Source: Paraburkholderia youngii
GTDB lineage: Bacteria > Pseudomonadota > Gammaproteobacteria > Burkholderiales > Burkholderiaceae
Direction: 5' to 3'
Length of the DNA stretch: 64,000 nucleotides
Assembly (NCBI RefSeq): GCF_013366925.1
Contig: NZ_JAALDK010000001.1
Coordinates: 6,322,001-6,386,000, forward strand
Positions within the stretch are counted from its first letter, which is position 1, and every line of letters begins with the position of its first letter. This document shows positions 19,184-27,788 of this stretch, in pieces. The notes below the pieces were generated by a model, which worked only from the letters and a program-made list of their open reading frames with translations, was not told the origin of the DNA and searched no databases. Both the position numbers and the translations under genes were made by a program.

Positions 19184-20587
19184 TCACGCTTCGTCCATCA
19201 AACGGACCTTGACCTTGCGCCCCTTCAGCTTGCCCGCGCTGAGCCGGCGCACCGCCTCGCGCGCGATGCTGCGCTCCACCGCGACATAAGTCGACATGTC
19301 GGTCACGTTGATCTTGCCGATCTGCGAGCCCGCGAAACCGGCGTCGCCGGTCAGCGCACCGAGCACGTCGCCGGGACGGATCTTGTCCTTGCGGCCGCCG
19401 AGAATCTGCAGCGTTTCCATCGGCGGCAGCAGCGGGTCGTTGCTGGCCGCCTTCAGCTCGGCCAGCTTATGCCATTCGACGTCGCGCTTGTGCGCCTGCT
19501 CGATCCCGCCGACACGTCCCATCTCGTCCATGCTCGCGAGACTCAGCGCCCAGCCTTCCTGGTCGGCCCGGCCCGTGCGGCCGATGCGGTGCGTGTGCAC
19601 TTCCGGGTCCGGGGTCACGTCGACGTTGATCACCGCTTCGAGTTGCGCGATATCGAGGCCGCGCGCGGCGACGTCGGTCGCGACCAGCACCGAGCAGCTG
19701 CGGTTCGCGAACTGGATCAGCACCTGATCGCGCTCGCGTTGATCGAGTTCGCCATGCAGCGCGAGCGCATGAAAGCCTTGCGCGCGCAACACGTCGAGCA
19801 GATCGCGGCACTGCTGCTTCGTGTTGCAGAACGCGATGGTGCTGACCGGACGGTAGTGATTCAAGAGCAGGCCGACCGCGTGCAGACGCTCGTCTTCGGT
19901 CACTTCGTAGAAACGCTGACGGATCTTGCTGTCGTCGTGCCGCTCGGCGAGTTTCACTTCCTTCGGGTTGCGCAAGAATTGCTGGCTCAGCTTCGCGATG
20001 CCCTCCGGGTACGTCGCCGAAAACAGCAGCGTTTGCCGCTCTTTCGGGCATTGCCGCGCGACCTTCGCGATGTCGTCGAAGAAACCCATGTCGAGCATGC
20101 GGTCGGCTTCGTCGAGCACGAGCGTGTTCAGCGCTTGCAGCACGAGCGTGCCGCGTTCGAGGTGATCCATGATACGGCCCGGCGTGCCGACCACGACGTG
20201 CGCGCCGTGTTCGAGGCTCGCCGTCTGCGGACGCATCGCCGTGCCGCCGCACAAGGTCAGCACCTTGATGTTTTCTTCCGCGCGCGCGAGACGGCGGATT
20301 TCCTGCGTGACCTGATCGGCGAGTTCGCGCGTCGGGCATAGCACCATTGCCTGCGTGTCGAACTTGCGTGCGTCGAGACGCGCGAGCAGCGCCAGCGAAA
20401 ACGCCGCGGTCTTGCCGCTACCGGTTTTCGCCTGAGCGATCAGATCATCGCCAGCGAGCGCGATCGGCAGGCTCGCGGCCTGGATCGGCGTCATCTCGAG
20501 GTAGCCGAGCTGCGTCAGGTTCGCGAGCGTCGCGGGCGGGAGCGGCAGTTCGCTGAATGCGGCGCCGGCGGGGGTGGGACTATTCAT
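19184..20587 (-). CDS. dbpA: ATP-dependent RNA helicase DbpA
   Basis: DEAD-box helicase that acts on 23S rRNA during large-subunit assembly. Motifs in order: Q motif with MTPIQAASLPIAL, Walker A AKTGSGKTAAF, PTRELADQV, TPGRIMDHL, DEADRMLDMGF, SAT, and HRIGRTGR. The C-terminal 75 residues (GGRKDKIRPGDVLGALTG..., KLKGRKVKVRLMDEA) match the DbpA RNA-binding domain that recognises 23S hairpin 92. Length 467 aa. Start at MNSPTPAGAA; an upstream reading is unrelated. It lies 23 bp downstream of a small zinc-ribbon gene. Confidence 0.95.
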   Translation of the reverse strand: MNSPTPAGAAFSELPLPPATLANLTQLGYLEMTPIQAASLPIALAGDDLIAQAKTGSGKTAAFSLALLARLDARKFDTQAMVLCPTRELADQVTQEIRRLARAEENIKVLTLCGGTAMRPQTASLEHGAHVVVGTPGRIMDHLERGTLVLQALNTLVLDEADRMLDMGFFDDIAKVARQCPKERQTLLFSATYPEGIAKLSQQFLRNPKEVKLAERHDDSKIRQRFYEVTEDERLHAVGLLLNHYRPVSTIAFCNTKQQCRDLLDVLRAQGFHALALHGELDQRERDQVLIQFANRSCSVLVATDVAARGLDIAQLEAVINVDVTPDPEVHTHRIGRTGRADQEGWALSLASMDEMGRVGGIEQAHKRDVEWHKLAELKAASNDPLLPPMETLQILGGRKDKIRPGDVLGALTGDAGFAGSQIGKINVTDMSTYVAVERSIAREAVRRLSAGKLKGRKVKVRLMDEA

Positions 20588-20610
20588 AGGGTCGTCTGTA
20601 GAAATCGCGA

Positions 20611-20811
20611 TTACTCGGCCATCGGGCCATGATCGGGGCGGCCCGGCAGCTGCTCGTACAGCACCTCGCCGTCGTCGCCGTCGAAACGCTCGACGTAGTT
20701 GCGCGCGCCGCACAGCGGACAGCGGAACAGGAGCCCCTGGCCTTCGTTCTTGATGACGACGTCGGATTGCTCCCACTGCGCGCCGCAGGACTGGTTTCTA
20801 CAGGTGAACAC
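20611..20811 (-). CDS. Small zinc-ribbon protein upstream of dbpA
   Basis: 66-aa protein with two CxxC/CxxxxC knuckles: C4 and C9 (CRNQSC) and C31 and C34 (CPLC), spaced as in a zinc ribbon, then an acidic tail. A GTG start preceded by GGAGA with 6-base spacing was chosen; the reading extends further upstream without family support. It is 23 bp ahead of dbpA, so a cotranscribed, RNA-related function is possible but not shown. No function is assigned. Confidence 0.75.
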   Translation of the reverse strand: MFTCRNQSCGAQWEQSDVVIKNEGQGLLFRCPLCGARNYVERFDGDDGEVLYEQLPGRPDHGPMAE

Positions 20812-20936
20812 GTTGATTCTCCAACTGGATTCGATGATCGATCGGCAAAGTCGCTCGCGCGGCCTTGCCGTGTATGGGGTTGTTGCGCCGGCGCCGCGTC
20901 GTGCCTTCGAAGCGCACGACGACGGCCGGCATAGCG

Positions 20937-21368
20937 TCAGCCGAGATGCGTATGCCGCGGACGCGGCACGGCCACATCCATGTCGGTCAGGCCGTGCACG
21001 ATCCCGCAGTCTTCGACCGGATGCTCGCCGTGGCATTGGTCGCGCAGCGTCGTCAGTTGCGCCTTCAATTGATGCAGTTCTTCGATACGCGTGTCGACAT
21101 GCGCAATGTGCTCCTCGACCAGCGTATGCATGCCGCCGCAGCCGTTCGCCGGCGCGTCGGTCAGACGCAGCAATGCGCGGATTTCGTCGTGGGTCATGTC
21201 GAGCGCGCGGCAATTGCGGATGAAACGCAGGCGCTCGACGTGCTTCGCCGTGTAACTGCGGTAGTTGGCTTCGGTGCGCTCCGCCTCGGGCAGCAGGCGC
21301 TCTTTTTCGTAAAAACGGATGGTTTCCGTCGTGCAATGAGCGATTTTCGCCAGTTCGCCGATTTTCAT
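20937..21368 (-). CDS. cadR: MerR-family Cd(II)/Pb(II)/Zn(II)-responsive regulator
   Basis: Dual repressor/activator that twists its operator on metal binding to turn on the efflux ATPase. The N-terminal winged helix MKIGELAKIAHCTTETIRFYEKE is followed by a coiled dimer helix and a metal loop. Cys residues occur at 53, 77, 112 and 121; C77 and C112 match the positions in CadR/PbrR proteins (C79/C114/C119 in PbrR numbering). The C-terminus is His-rich (PRPRHTHLG). 143 aa. Divergent from the metal ATPase with a textbook operator between them. Confidence 0.9.
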   Translation of the reverse strand: MKIGELAKIAHCTTETIRFYEKERLLPEAERTEANYRSYTAKHVERLRFIRNCRALDMTHDEIRALLRLTDAPANGCGGMHTLVEEHIAHVDTRIEELHQLKAQLTTLRDQCHGEHPVEDCGIVHGLTDMDVAVPRPRHTHLG

Positions 21369-21389
21369 GGACCTTTCCTCCACGCGGCC

Positions 21390-21420
21390 TTGACCTTGTA
21401 GTGGCTTCAAGGTGTTTACT
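21390..21420 (+). promoter_or_regulatory. MerR-type operator/promoter for the metal ATPase
   Basis: TTGACC (-35), 19-bp spacer, TTTACT (-10). The dyad ACCTTGTAGTGGCTTCAAGGT (21393-21413) fills the spacer. The over-long 19-bp spacing and dyad are the hallmark of MerR-regulated promoters and closely match the known cadA/cadR operator form. It drives the ATPase rightwards. Confidence 0.9.
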
Positions 21421-21449
21421 AGACCACAAATCGCACGAGGAAGCCACCA

Positions 21450-23876
21450 ATGCCTGAACTCAACCGTTTTTCCACCGATCGTCCAGAAGTGGGCGAAGCC
21501 TGTCGCCACGGGGCTTGCGGGGAGGTTGATGCGCGGCACGACCATGCTCACGGCAGGGATACGGACGGGGAATGCGGGCATTCGCATGGGCATGAGCACG
21601 TTCATGGTGCCGACGCGGGTAGTGGTCATCGGCATGAAGGACACGATCATGACGATGGCCATGACCATGACCACGGTCACTCTCACGGCGCCTGCTGCGC
21701 CTCCACCGCGTTCACGCCGACGCCGCTGCGCCTGCCGGCGTCCGAGGCCGTCGGCGACGACCTGCGCACCGCGATCCGCATCCTGCAGATGGACTGCCCG
21801 ACCGAAGAAGCGCTGATCCGCAAGAAACTCGCTCGCATGCCGGATGTGCGCAGCATGGACTTCAACCTGATGCAGCGCGTGCTGACCGTCGTCCACGCGT
21901 CGGATGCGCTCGAACCGGTCCTCGCCGCGCTGCGCTCGCTCGACTTCACGCCCGAACTGGCGAGCGATGCCGGCGCTGGCAATGCCAGCGCGGCGTCTAT
22001 TGCGGCTTCTGGCGCCGTACAGAAGACGTGGTGGCCGTTGATCCTCTCCGGCGTGATAGCGGCGACCTCAGAAGCCGCTAGTTGGCTTGGTGCACCTGTG
22101 TGGGTAGTGGCGGGGCTCGCAGTCGTCGCGATCGCCTCCTGCGGGCTCACGACGTATCGCAAGGGCTGGGTCGCACTGCGCAACGGCAACATGAACATCA
22201 ATGCGCTGATGAGCATCGCCGTGACCGGCGCGGCACTGCTCGGCCAATGGCCCGAAGCTGCGATGGTCATGGTGCTCTTCACGATCGCCGAGTTGATCGA
22301 GGCGCGCTCGCTCGACCGCGCGCGCGACGCGATCGAAGGGCTCATGCGGCTCACGCCCGCCGAGGCGAGCGTGCAGCAGCCCGACGGCGCGTGGCAGCTC
22401 GTGCGCGTCGACTCGATCGCGCCCGGCGCGCTGGTGCGCGTGAAGCCGGGCGAGCGGATCGCGCTCGATGGCGATATCGTCGCAGGCCGTTCGAGCGTCG
22501 ATCAGGCGCCGATCACCGGTGAGAGCCTGCCGGTCGACAAAGCCGTCGGCGACGATGTGTTCGCCGGCACGATCAACCAGGCGGGCTCGTTCGACTACCG
22601 TGTGACGGCTGCGTCTGGCAACACGACGCTCGCGCGCATCATCCATGCGGTCGAGGAGGCGCAGGGCACGAAAGCGCCGACGCAGCGCTTCGTCGATGAA
22701 TTTGCGCGCGTCTATACGCCGATCGTGTTCGCGATTGCGCTCGCTGTCGCTCTGGTCCCGCCGCTGCTGTTCGGCGGAGCGTGGCACGGGTGGGTCTATA
22801 AAGCGCTGGTGCTGCTCGTGATCGCATGTCCGTGCGCGCTCGTGATTTCGACGCCTGTGACGATCGTCAGCGGGCTCGCGGCTGCCGCGCGCAAGGGGAT
22901 TCTGATCAAGGGCGGCGTCTACCTCGAACAGGGGCGCAAGCTGAGCCGCCTGGCGCTCGATAAGACCGGGACGATTACGCATGGCAAGCCGGTGCAGACG
23001 GAGTTTCAGGTGGTTGGTGATGAGGCCGACGCCTTCCGTTACCGCACCCTCGCGGCGAGTCTCGCGGGTCGCTCCGATCATCCTGTTTCGATGGCGATTG
23101 CTGCTGCCGCAAATGATGATCGCGTTGAACACCTGCACGTCGATGCGTTCGAAGCGATCGCCGGACGCGGCGTGCGCGGCGAGATCGATGGCATCGCGTA
23201 CTGGCTCGGCAATCATCACTTGATCGAAGAACTGGGCCGCTGCTCGCCGCAACTCGAAGCACGCCTCGATCCGCTCGAAGAGCAAGGCAAAACCGTCGTG
23301 ATGCTCGCCGACGCGCAGCGCGTGCTCGCGCTGTTCGCGGTCGCCGACACGGTGAAGGAGACGAGCCGCGCCGCCGTCGCCGAATTGCGACGGCTCGGTG
23401 TCAGCACCGCGATGCTGACCGGTGACAACCGCCACACAGCCGAGGCGATCGCCCATCTGGTCGGCGTCGATGAAGCGCGCGGCGATCAGTTGCCCGAGGA
23501 CAAGCTCGATACGGTCGCGCAATGGTCGGCCGATGGCGCGACCGTCGGCATGGTCGGCGACGGCATCAACGATGCGCCCGCGCTCGCGCGTGCCGACATC
23601 GGCTTCGCGATGGGGGCGATGGGTACCGACACTGCGATCGAAACCGCCGATGTCGCGTTGATGGATGACGACCTGCGCAAGATTCCGGCGTTTATCCGCT
23701 TGTCGAAGGCAACGTATGCAGTGCTCGTGCAGAACATCACGCTTGCGCTCGGCATCAAGAGCGTGTTTCTCGTGCTGACGTTGATGGGCTTCGGCACGAT
23801 GTGGATGGCGGTGTTCGCCGATGTCGGTGCGAGCTTGCTGGTGGTGGGAAATGGGTTGAGATTGTTGCGAAAGTGA
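21450..23876 (+). CDS. cadA: Heavy-metal translocating P-type ATPase (Cd/Zn/Pb type) with His-rich N-terminus
   Basis: Exports Zn(II), Cd(II) or Pb(II) from the cytoplasm using ATP. Residues 20-79 contain 18 His in HDH/HGH patterns plus several Cys, then a degenerate HMA domain with MDCPTEEA (C116). The CPC transport motif is C460-P-C462, the phosphorylated Asp is D504 in DKTGTIT, and the MVGDGINDAPAL hinge is near residue 705. Length 808 aa. Divergent from cadR, so metal-inducible. The His tract, with no CXXC in the HMA beyond CPTEE, suggests cytoplasmic metal buffering. The cadA name is by similarity; zntA is equally possible. Confidence 0.92.
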   Translation: MPELNRFSTDRPEVGEACRHGACGEVDARHDHAHGRDTDGECGHSHGHEHVHGADAGSGHRHEGHDHDDGHDHDHGHSHGACCASTAFTPTPLRLPASEAVGDDLRTAIRILQMDCPTEEALIRKKLARMPDVRSMDFNLMQRVLTVVHASDALEPVLAALRSLDFTPELASDAGAGNASAASIAASGAVQKTWWPLILSGVIAATSEAASWLGAPVWVVAGLAVVAIASCGLTTYRKGWVALRNGNMNINALMSIAVTGAALLGQWPEAAMVMVLFTIAELIEARSLDRARDAIEGLMRLTPAEASVQQPDGAWQLVRVDSIAPGALVRVKPGERIALDGDIVAGRSSVDQAPITGESLPVDKAVGDDVFAGTINQAGSFDYRVTAASGNTTLARIIHAVEEAQGTKAPTQRFVDEFARVYTPIVFAIALAVALVPPLLFGGAWHGWVYKALVLLVIACPCALVISTPVTIVSGLAAAARKGILIKGGVYLEQGRKLSRLALDKTGTITHGKPVQTEFQVVGDEADAFRYRTLAASLAGRSDHPVSMAIAAAANDDRVEHLHVDAFEAIAGRGVRGEIDGIAYWLGNHHLIEELGRCSPQLEARLDPLEEQGKTVVMLADAQRVLALFAVADTVKETSRAAVAELRRLGVSTAMLTGDNRHTAEAIAHLVGVDEARGDQLPEDKLDTVAQWSADGATVGMVGDGINDAPALARADIGFAMGAMGTDTAIETADVALMDDDLRKIPAFIRLSKATYAVLVQNITLALGIKSVFLVLTLMGFGTMWMAVFADVGASLLVVGNGLRLLRK

Positions 23877-23905
23877 GTGGGTCCGAGGTCTACGCTCGTT
23901 GCGTC

Positions 23906-24697
23906 CTACGTGGAACCGTCGCTCACGGCTGGGTGCGTCGGCGCGTTTGCCAGCAGATCATCGCTGTCGTCTTTCAAACCCACTCCCGTGAGTCTCAGCG
24001 TCCTCGCCTGCGTGAGCAGATAGTGCAGTTTATGCGCGGCCTGCGGATAGTCGAGCCCTTCGGGGCGCACGTTCGAAATGCAGTTGCGCTGCGCATCGCT
24101 GCAACCCACTTTCGGCGCGTACGTGATGTAGATGCCGAGGCTATCGGGCGAACTCAAACCTGGTCGCTCGCCGATCAGCATCACGACGATTTTCGCGTCG
24201 AGCAATTCTCCGATCTCGTCGCCAAGCGCGACGCGTGCCTGACGCGCGACCACTACGGGACCGATGGTCCAATCCGCCAGCTTTGGATGTATCGCTTGCA
24301 GCAACGGTACAGCCTGCTTCGATGCGGCAAACGCCGATAGGCCATCACCGATCACGAACAGCACATCGTTTGATTGGGTTGGCAGACGCGCAAGCGTGGT
24401 GCGACTCTCATCCGACAGACGCCGCCCAAGATCAGGTCGCCTCAAATAATGCTCGCGATCCGGCGCGGCGCTATGCACGTCGAGCGTGTTGAAACCTTGT
24501 TCTTGCAATTGTGCGTGAAGCGCGTCCGCATCGAGCGGATGATGCACAGCGTCGCGTGCCTGCGCATGTGCGAGATTGAACGCGAGCAGCGGCGCGGTCG
24601 GCAGGCTGTTGCCCGCGCGGCCCAACGCGATGCGTGCCTGTGTAAACCGACGCAGCGCGTTCCACGGGTCCTTGTCGAGTGCGTCGTTCTCGCTCAT
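23906..24697 (-). CDS. eutC: Ethanolamine ammonia-lyase light chain
   Basis: Small subunit of the coenzyme B12-dependent enzyme that splits ethanolamine to acetaldehyde and ammonia. Family marks are FVIGDGLSAFAASKQAVPLLQAI, VALGDEIGELLDAKIVVMLIGERPGLSSPDSLG and YAPKVGCSDAQRNCISNVRPEGL. 263 aa. It overlaps eutB by four bases (ATGA), so translation is coupled. The C-terminus carries a typical Asp/Pro-rich end. Confidence 0.94.
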   Translation of the reverse strand: MSENDALDKDPWNALRRFTQARIALGRAGNSLPTAPLLAFNLAHAQARDAVHHPLDADALHAQLQEQGFNTLDVHSAAPDREHYLRRPDLGRRLSDESRTTLARLPTQSNDVLFVIGDGLSAFAASKQAVPLLQAIHPKLADWTIGPVVVARQARVALGDEIGELLDAKIVVMLIGERPGLSSPDSLGIYITYAPKVGCSDAQRNCISNVRPEGLDYPQAAHKLHYLLTQARTLRLTGVGLKDDSDDLLANAPTHPAVSDGST

Positions 24698-26088
24698 GCG
24701 ATCCCCATCCAGTCGCGCGCGCCTTCGAGCAGCGGTTGCCGCGCCGATGCGCCGATCAACGCACCGCGTTCGTCGATGATCTGCATCGACTCCAGCCATT
24801 CCTCGAATTCAGGCGCGCGCCGCAAACCGAGCACGTCGCGCACGTACAGCGCATCGTGAAACGACGTGCTCTGATAGTTGAGCATCACGTCGTCCGCACC
24901 CGGCACGCCCATGATGAAATTGATGCCCGCGACGCCGAGCAGTGTCAGCAGATTGTCCATGTCGTCCTGATCCGCTTCCGCGTGATTCGTGTAGCAGATG
25001 TCGCAACCCATCGGCACGCCGAGCAGTTTGCCGCAGAAGTGATCCTCGAGACCCGCGCGCGTGATCTGCTTGCCGTCGTACAGATACTCGGGGCCGATGA
25101 AACCGACCACCGTGTTCACCAGAAACGGTTTGAACTTGCGCGCGACCGCGTATGCGCGCGCCTCGCAGGTCTGCTGATCGACGCCGAAATGCGCATCCGC
25201 CGACAACGCGCTGCCCTGCCCCGTTTCGAAGTACATCAGATTGCTGCCGACGGTGCCGCGTTTGAGCGACAGCCCCGCCTCGTACGCTTCCTGCAACAGC
25301 GCGAGCGAAATGCCGAAGCTCGCGTTCGCTTTCTCCGTGCCCGCGATCGACTGGAACACGAGATCGACCGGCGCGCCTTTTTCGATCGCGGCGATCGTGC
25401 TGGTTACGTGGGTGAGCACGCACGATTGTGTCGGCACCTGGTAGCGCTGGCGGAATTCGTCGATCATTAGCAGCAGTTTGGTGATCGCGGCGAGATTGTC
25501 GCTGGCGGGATTGATGCCGATCATTGCGTCGCCGCAGCCGTACATCAGGCCGTCGAGCATCGAGGCGGCGATGCCTTTGACGTCGTCGGTTGGGTGGTTC
25601 GGTTGCAGGCGTACGGACATGTGGCCGGGTAAGCCGACCGTGTTGCGAAAGCGGGTGATGACCGGGCGTTTACGGGCGGCGGTGATCAGGTCCTGGTTGC
25701 GCATCAGCTTCGATACCGCGGCGACCATCTCCGGTGTGAGGCCCTGGGTGATGCGGGTTAGTGCGTCGGTGTCGGTGGCGGTGCTGAGCAGCCAGTTGCG
25801 GAAGTCGCCTACCGTCAGATGAGAGATTTCGGCGAACGCTTGGGGAGAGTGATCGTCGATGATCAGGCGGGTGACTTCGTCGGTTTCGTAGGGGATCAGC
25901 GGTTCGTTCAGGAACGTGCGCAACGGCACTTGTGCCAGCGCCATTTTGGCGGCGACACGCTCTTCTTCGCTTGCTGCCGCGATGCCGGCGAGCTGGTCCC
26001 CCGAGCGTTGCGGGCTCGCTTTTGCGAGCACAGTTTTCAGATCGGCGAAGCGGTATGTGCGACTGCCGATCGATTCGGTGTAGCTCAT
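24694..26088 (-). CDS. eutB: Ethanolamine ammonia-lyase heavy chain
   Basis: Large, catalytic TIM-barrel subunit of ethanolamine ammonia-lyase, 464 aa. SVRLQPNHPTDDVKGIAASMLDGLMYGCGDAMIGINPASDN, FETGQGSALSADAHFGVDQQT and NHAEADQDDMDNLLTLLGVAGINFIMGVPGADDVMLNYQS-type segments are diagnostic. It is cotranscribed with eutC. No ethanolamine permease, EutA reactivase or microcompartment shell genes are in view, so this is a minimal cytosolic enzyme pair. The regulator may be the AraC-type protein on the other side, but that one has a GyrI-like domain rather than the EutR type. Confidence 0.95.
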   Translation of the reverse strand: MSYTESIGSRTYRFADLKTVLAKASPQRSGDQLAGIAAASEEERVAAKMALAQVPLRTFLNEPLIPYETDEVTRLIIDDHSPQAFAEISHLTVGDFRNWLLSTATDTDALTRITQGLTPEMVAAVSKLMRNQDLITAARKRPVITRFRNTVGLPGHMSVRLQPNHPTDDVKGIAASMLDGLMYGCGDAMIGINPASDNLAAITKLLLMIDEFRQRYQVPTQSCVLTHVTSTIAAIEKGAPVDLVFQSIAGTEKANASFGISLALLQEAYEAGLSLKRGTVGSNLMYFETGQGSALSADAHFGVDQQTCEARAYAVARKFKPFLVNTVVGFIGPEYLYDGKQITRAGLEDHFCGKLLGVPMGCDICYTNHAEADQDDMDNLLTLLGVAGINFIMGVPGADDVMLNYQSTSFHDALYVRDVLGLRRAPEFEEWLESMQIIDERGALIGASARQPLLEGARDWMGIA

Positions 26089-26290
26089 GGTTGCGGCTCC
26101 ATTGCTTCGCGCGGACGCGGATAGGAATGGGAACGGCGGTTAGATGCTGCGGGCTGCTTGCCGCTGGTGGTGCGCACTACACGATAGCGCCAAATTGGAG
26201 CAGCGTCACGTTGCCGGGGTTGGGCTGCCTACCGGGGCTGCGCCGGGGCACTCCCGTTTGTGCGCGCGCATCGCGCGGTCAACAGGTGCT

Positions 26291-26311
26291 TAATCCGCTT
26301 GTCGCGGATTA
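26291..26311. promoter_or_regulatory. Inverted repeat upstream of the AraC-GyrI gene
   Basis: Perfect 8-bp arms TAATCCGC-ttgtc-GCGGATTA, with a third AATCCGC half-site at 26317-26323, in the 318-bp gap between eutB and the AraC-type gene. No T-run follows, so an operator is more likely than a terminator. The rest of the gap holds no supported gene. Confidence 0.45.
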
Positions 26312-26406
26312 CGTTAAATCCGCAGGTTTTGGTAAACGGCTGGCATGCGGCAGCGTGGTACCTTGTTCGCATCCTCTCGCGCCAATTTTCTGCGGTCCAG
26401 TCAGTC

Positions 26407-27288
26407 ATGCACGAATCAGGTCATCGGGCTCGATACGAAACGCGACTCGCACGCGTACTCGACCATATCTACGATCACCTCGACGAACCGCTCGATATCG
26501 GACGGCTGGCGGAGATAGCCTGTTTGTCGCCATTTCACTGGCACCGGATCTATCAGGCGATGTATGGCGAGACGGTCGCGACCACCGTGCGGCGCTTACG
26601 GTTGCATCACGCAGCGGGGTTTCTTGCGAATAGTTCGATGCCGATTGCTCAGATCGCCGAGCGTGCGGGGTATAGCAGTTTGCAATCGTTTTCGCGGACG
26701 TTTCGCGCGGTGTTTGGTGTGCCGCCGGCGGAGTATCGAAGGAAAGGCACTCATAGCCGGTTTCGGCCGGCGCTCTCAGGAGACGATCAGATGACGACGA
26801 TTCGTGAGGTCGTGATTCGTTATGTGGAGCCGATGGAGATTCTGTCGGTCGATCATGTCGGGCCTTATATGCAGATCGGCAAGGCTTTTGATGCGTTGTT
26901 TGGGTGGCTTGGGAAACATAATCTGCTTGCGGGGCAGATGCGGATGATCGGAGTTTACTTCGATGATCCGGGGGTGGTCGAGGAAGCTGCCTTGCGGTCG
27001 AAGGCGGGGGTGTTGTTGCCGGGGCCGGTGATGGCTGAGGCGGCACGGGCTGTTGGGATGGGTGGGGCGGTTTCTGTCACGCGTATACGCGGTGGGGAGT
27101 ATGCGGTGTTGCGGCATGTTGGGCCGTATAGCGATATGCGGGCGGCTTATGAGTGGATATATGGGACCTGGCTCGTGCAGTCTGGACGAGAGGCAGCAGA
27201 TGCGCCGGTGTTTGAGGAGTATTTGAATAGTCCCAAGGAGACGGCGCCGGCGGAGTTGGTTACGGAGATTTGTTTGCCGTTGGCGTGA
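26407..27288 (+). CDS. AraC-family regulator with GyrI-like effector domain
   Basis: 293-aa transcription factor of the Rob/SoxS-related class. The double HTH (about residues 1-105) has HIYDHLDEPLDIGRLAEIACLSPFHWHRIYQ and SLQSFSRTFRAVFGVPPAEYRRK. From about residue 120 a GyrI-like small-molecule domain follows (VVIRYVEPMEILSVDHVGPY, HVGPYSDMRAAYEWIYGTWL). Such proteins sense drug-like ligands. Start at the ATG giving MHESGHRARYETR; a longer upstream reading has no family support. It diverges from eutBC, so a link to ethanolamine is possible but not implied by the domain. Confidence 0.88.
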   Translation: MHESGHRARYETRLARVLDHIYDHLDEPLDIGRLAEIACLSPFHWHRIYQAMYGETVATTVRRLRLHHAAGFLANSSMPIAQIAERAGYSSLQSFSRTFRAVFGVPPAEYRRKGTHSRFRPALSGDDQMTTIREVVIRYVEPMEILSVDHVGPYMQIGKAFDALFGWLGKHNLLAGQMRMIGVYFDDPGVVEEAALRSKAGVLLPGPVMAEAARAVGMGGAVSVTRIRGGEYAVLRHVGPYSDMRAAYEWIYGTWLVQSGREAADAPVFEEYLNSPKETAPAELVTEICLPLA

Positions 27289-27415
27289 GGGGCGCGTGGC
27301 TGGGATGTTGCTGCCGTTGTGTGCGCATACGGTGCGCGGATTCCGGCTTGCTTCTCTGTTTTTATAGAGTTTGTATATGTATACGTAGTAATAGTTAACA
27401 AGTGATGCGTTCGGC

Positions 27416-27424
27416 TGTGGATAA
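27416..27424 (-). promoter_or_regulatory. Perfect DnaA box next to an AT-rich stretch
   Basis: TGTGGATAA is the exact complement of the DnaA box TTATCCACA. The 50 bp to its left (27355-27405) is unusually AT-rich for this genome. It lies outside the usual dnaA-rpmH gap and next to a degenerate gene, so chance or an accessory initiator-titration site are both possible. No other near-consensus boxes were found beside it. Confidence 0.45.
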
Positions 27425-27514
27425 CTTGGAAGTTCGTTTACGGATCAACGCGCTGCGGAATCGATAACCCTTGGGAGCGCGCGCGGACAGGTTAACGGAG
27501 CCAGGGAAAATTTT

Positions 27515-27788
27515 TTATCGACCCGTAAACGCTGAGGCTTTATCAAGGTTTCGCCCACAACGTGTTCGGCGGCTTTTACAAGAGAAGTACAGGCGCCTGG
27601 GTGAAGACAGCGATAACAAATACGCATACCGGACGTTCTGATATTCCTTTGAACGAGTGAACTTGACGTAGTCGGGATTGAACTTCCAGAAGATGGTGCC
27701 GCCGTGAGCCGCAGTCGAGTCATAAACATGATCGTAGCGATAGAGTTCGGTCTTTTCGATGGTGAGCGCCTCATTTTTTGTCCGTCAT
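27515..27788 (-). pseudogene. Frameshifted small gene coupled to the ORF upstream
   Basis: The ATG at 27788 overlaps the upstream stop as ATGA. As written it reads MTDKK then stop. Removing one A from the A6 run (27774-27779) restores a long frame: MTDKNEALTIEK, then TELYRYDHVYDSTAAHGG and TIFWKFNPDYVKFTR, ending at 27515 after about 90 codons. The restored part is clearly protein-like for at least the first 55 residues and then becomes Arg/Cys-rich, so the 3' end may be lost. It could be a pseudogene, a sequencing error or a slippage site. I do not recognise the family. Confidence 0.6.
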
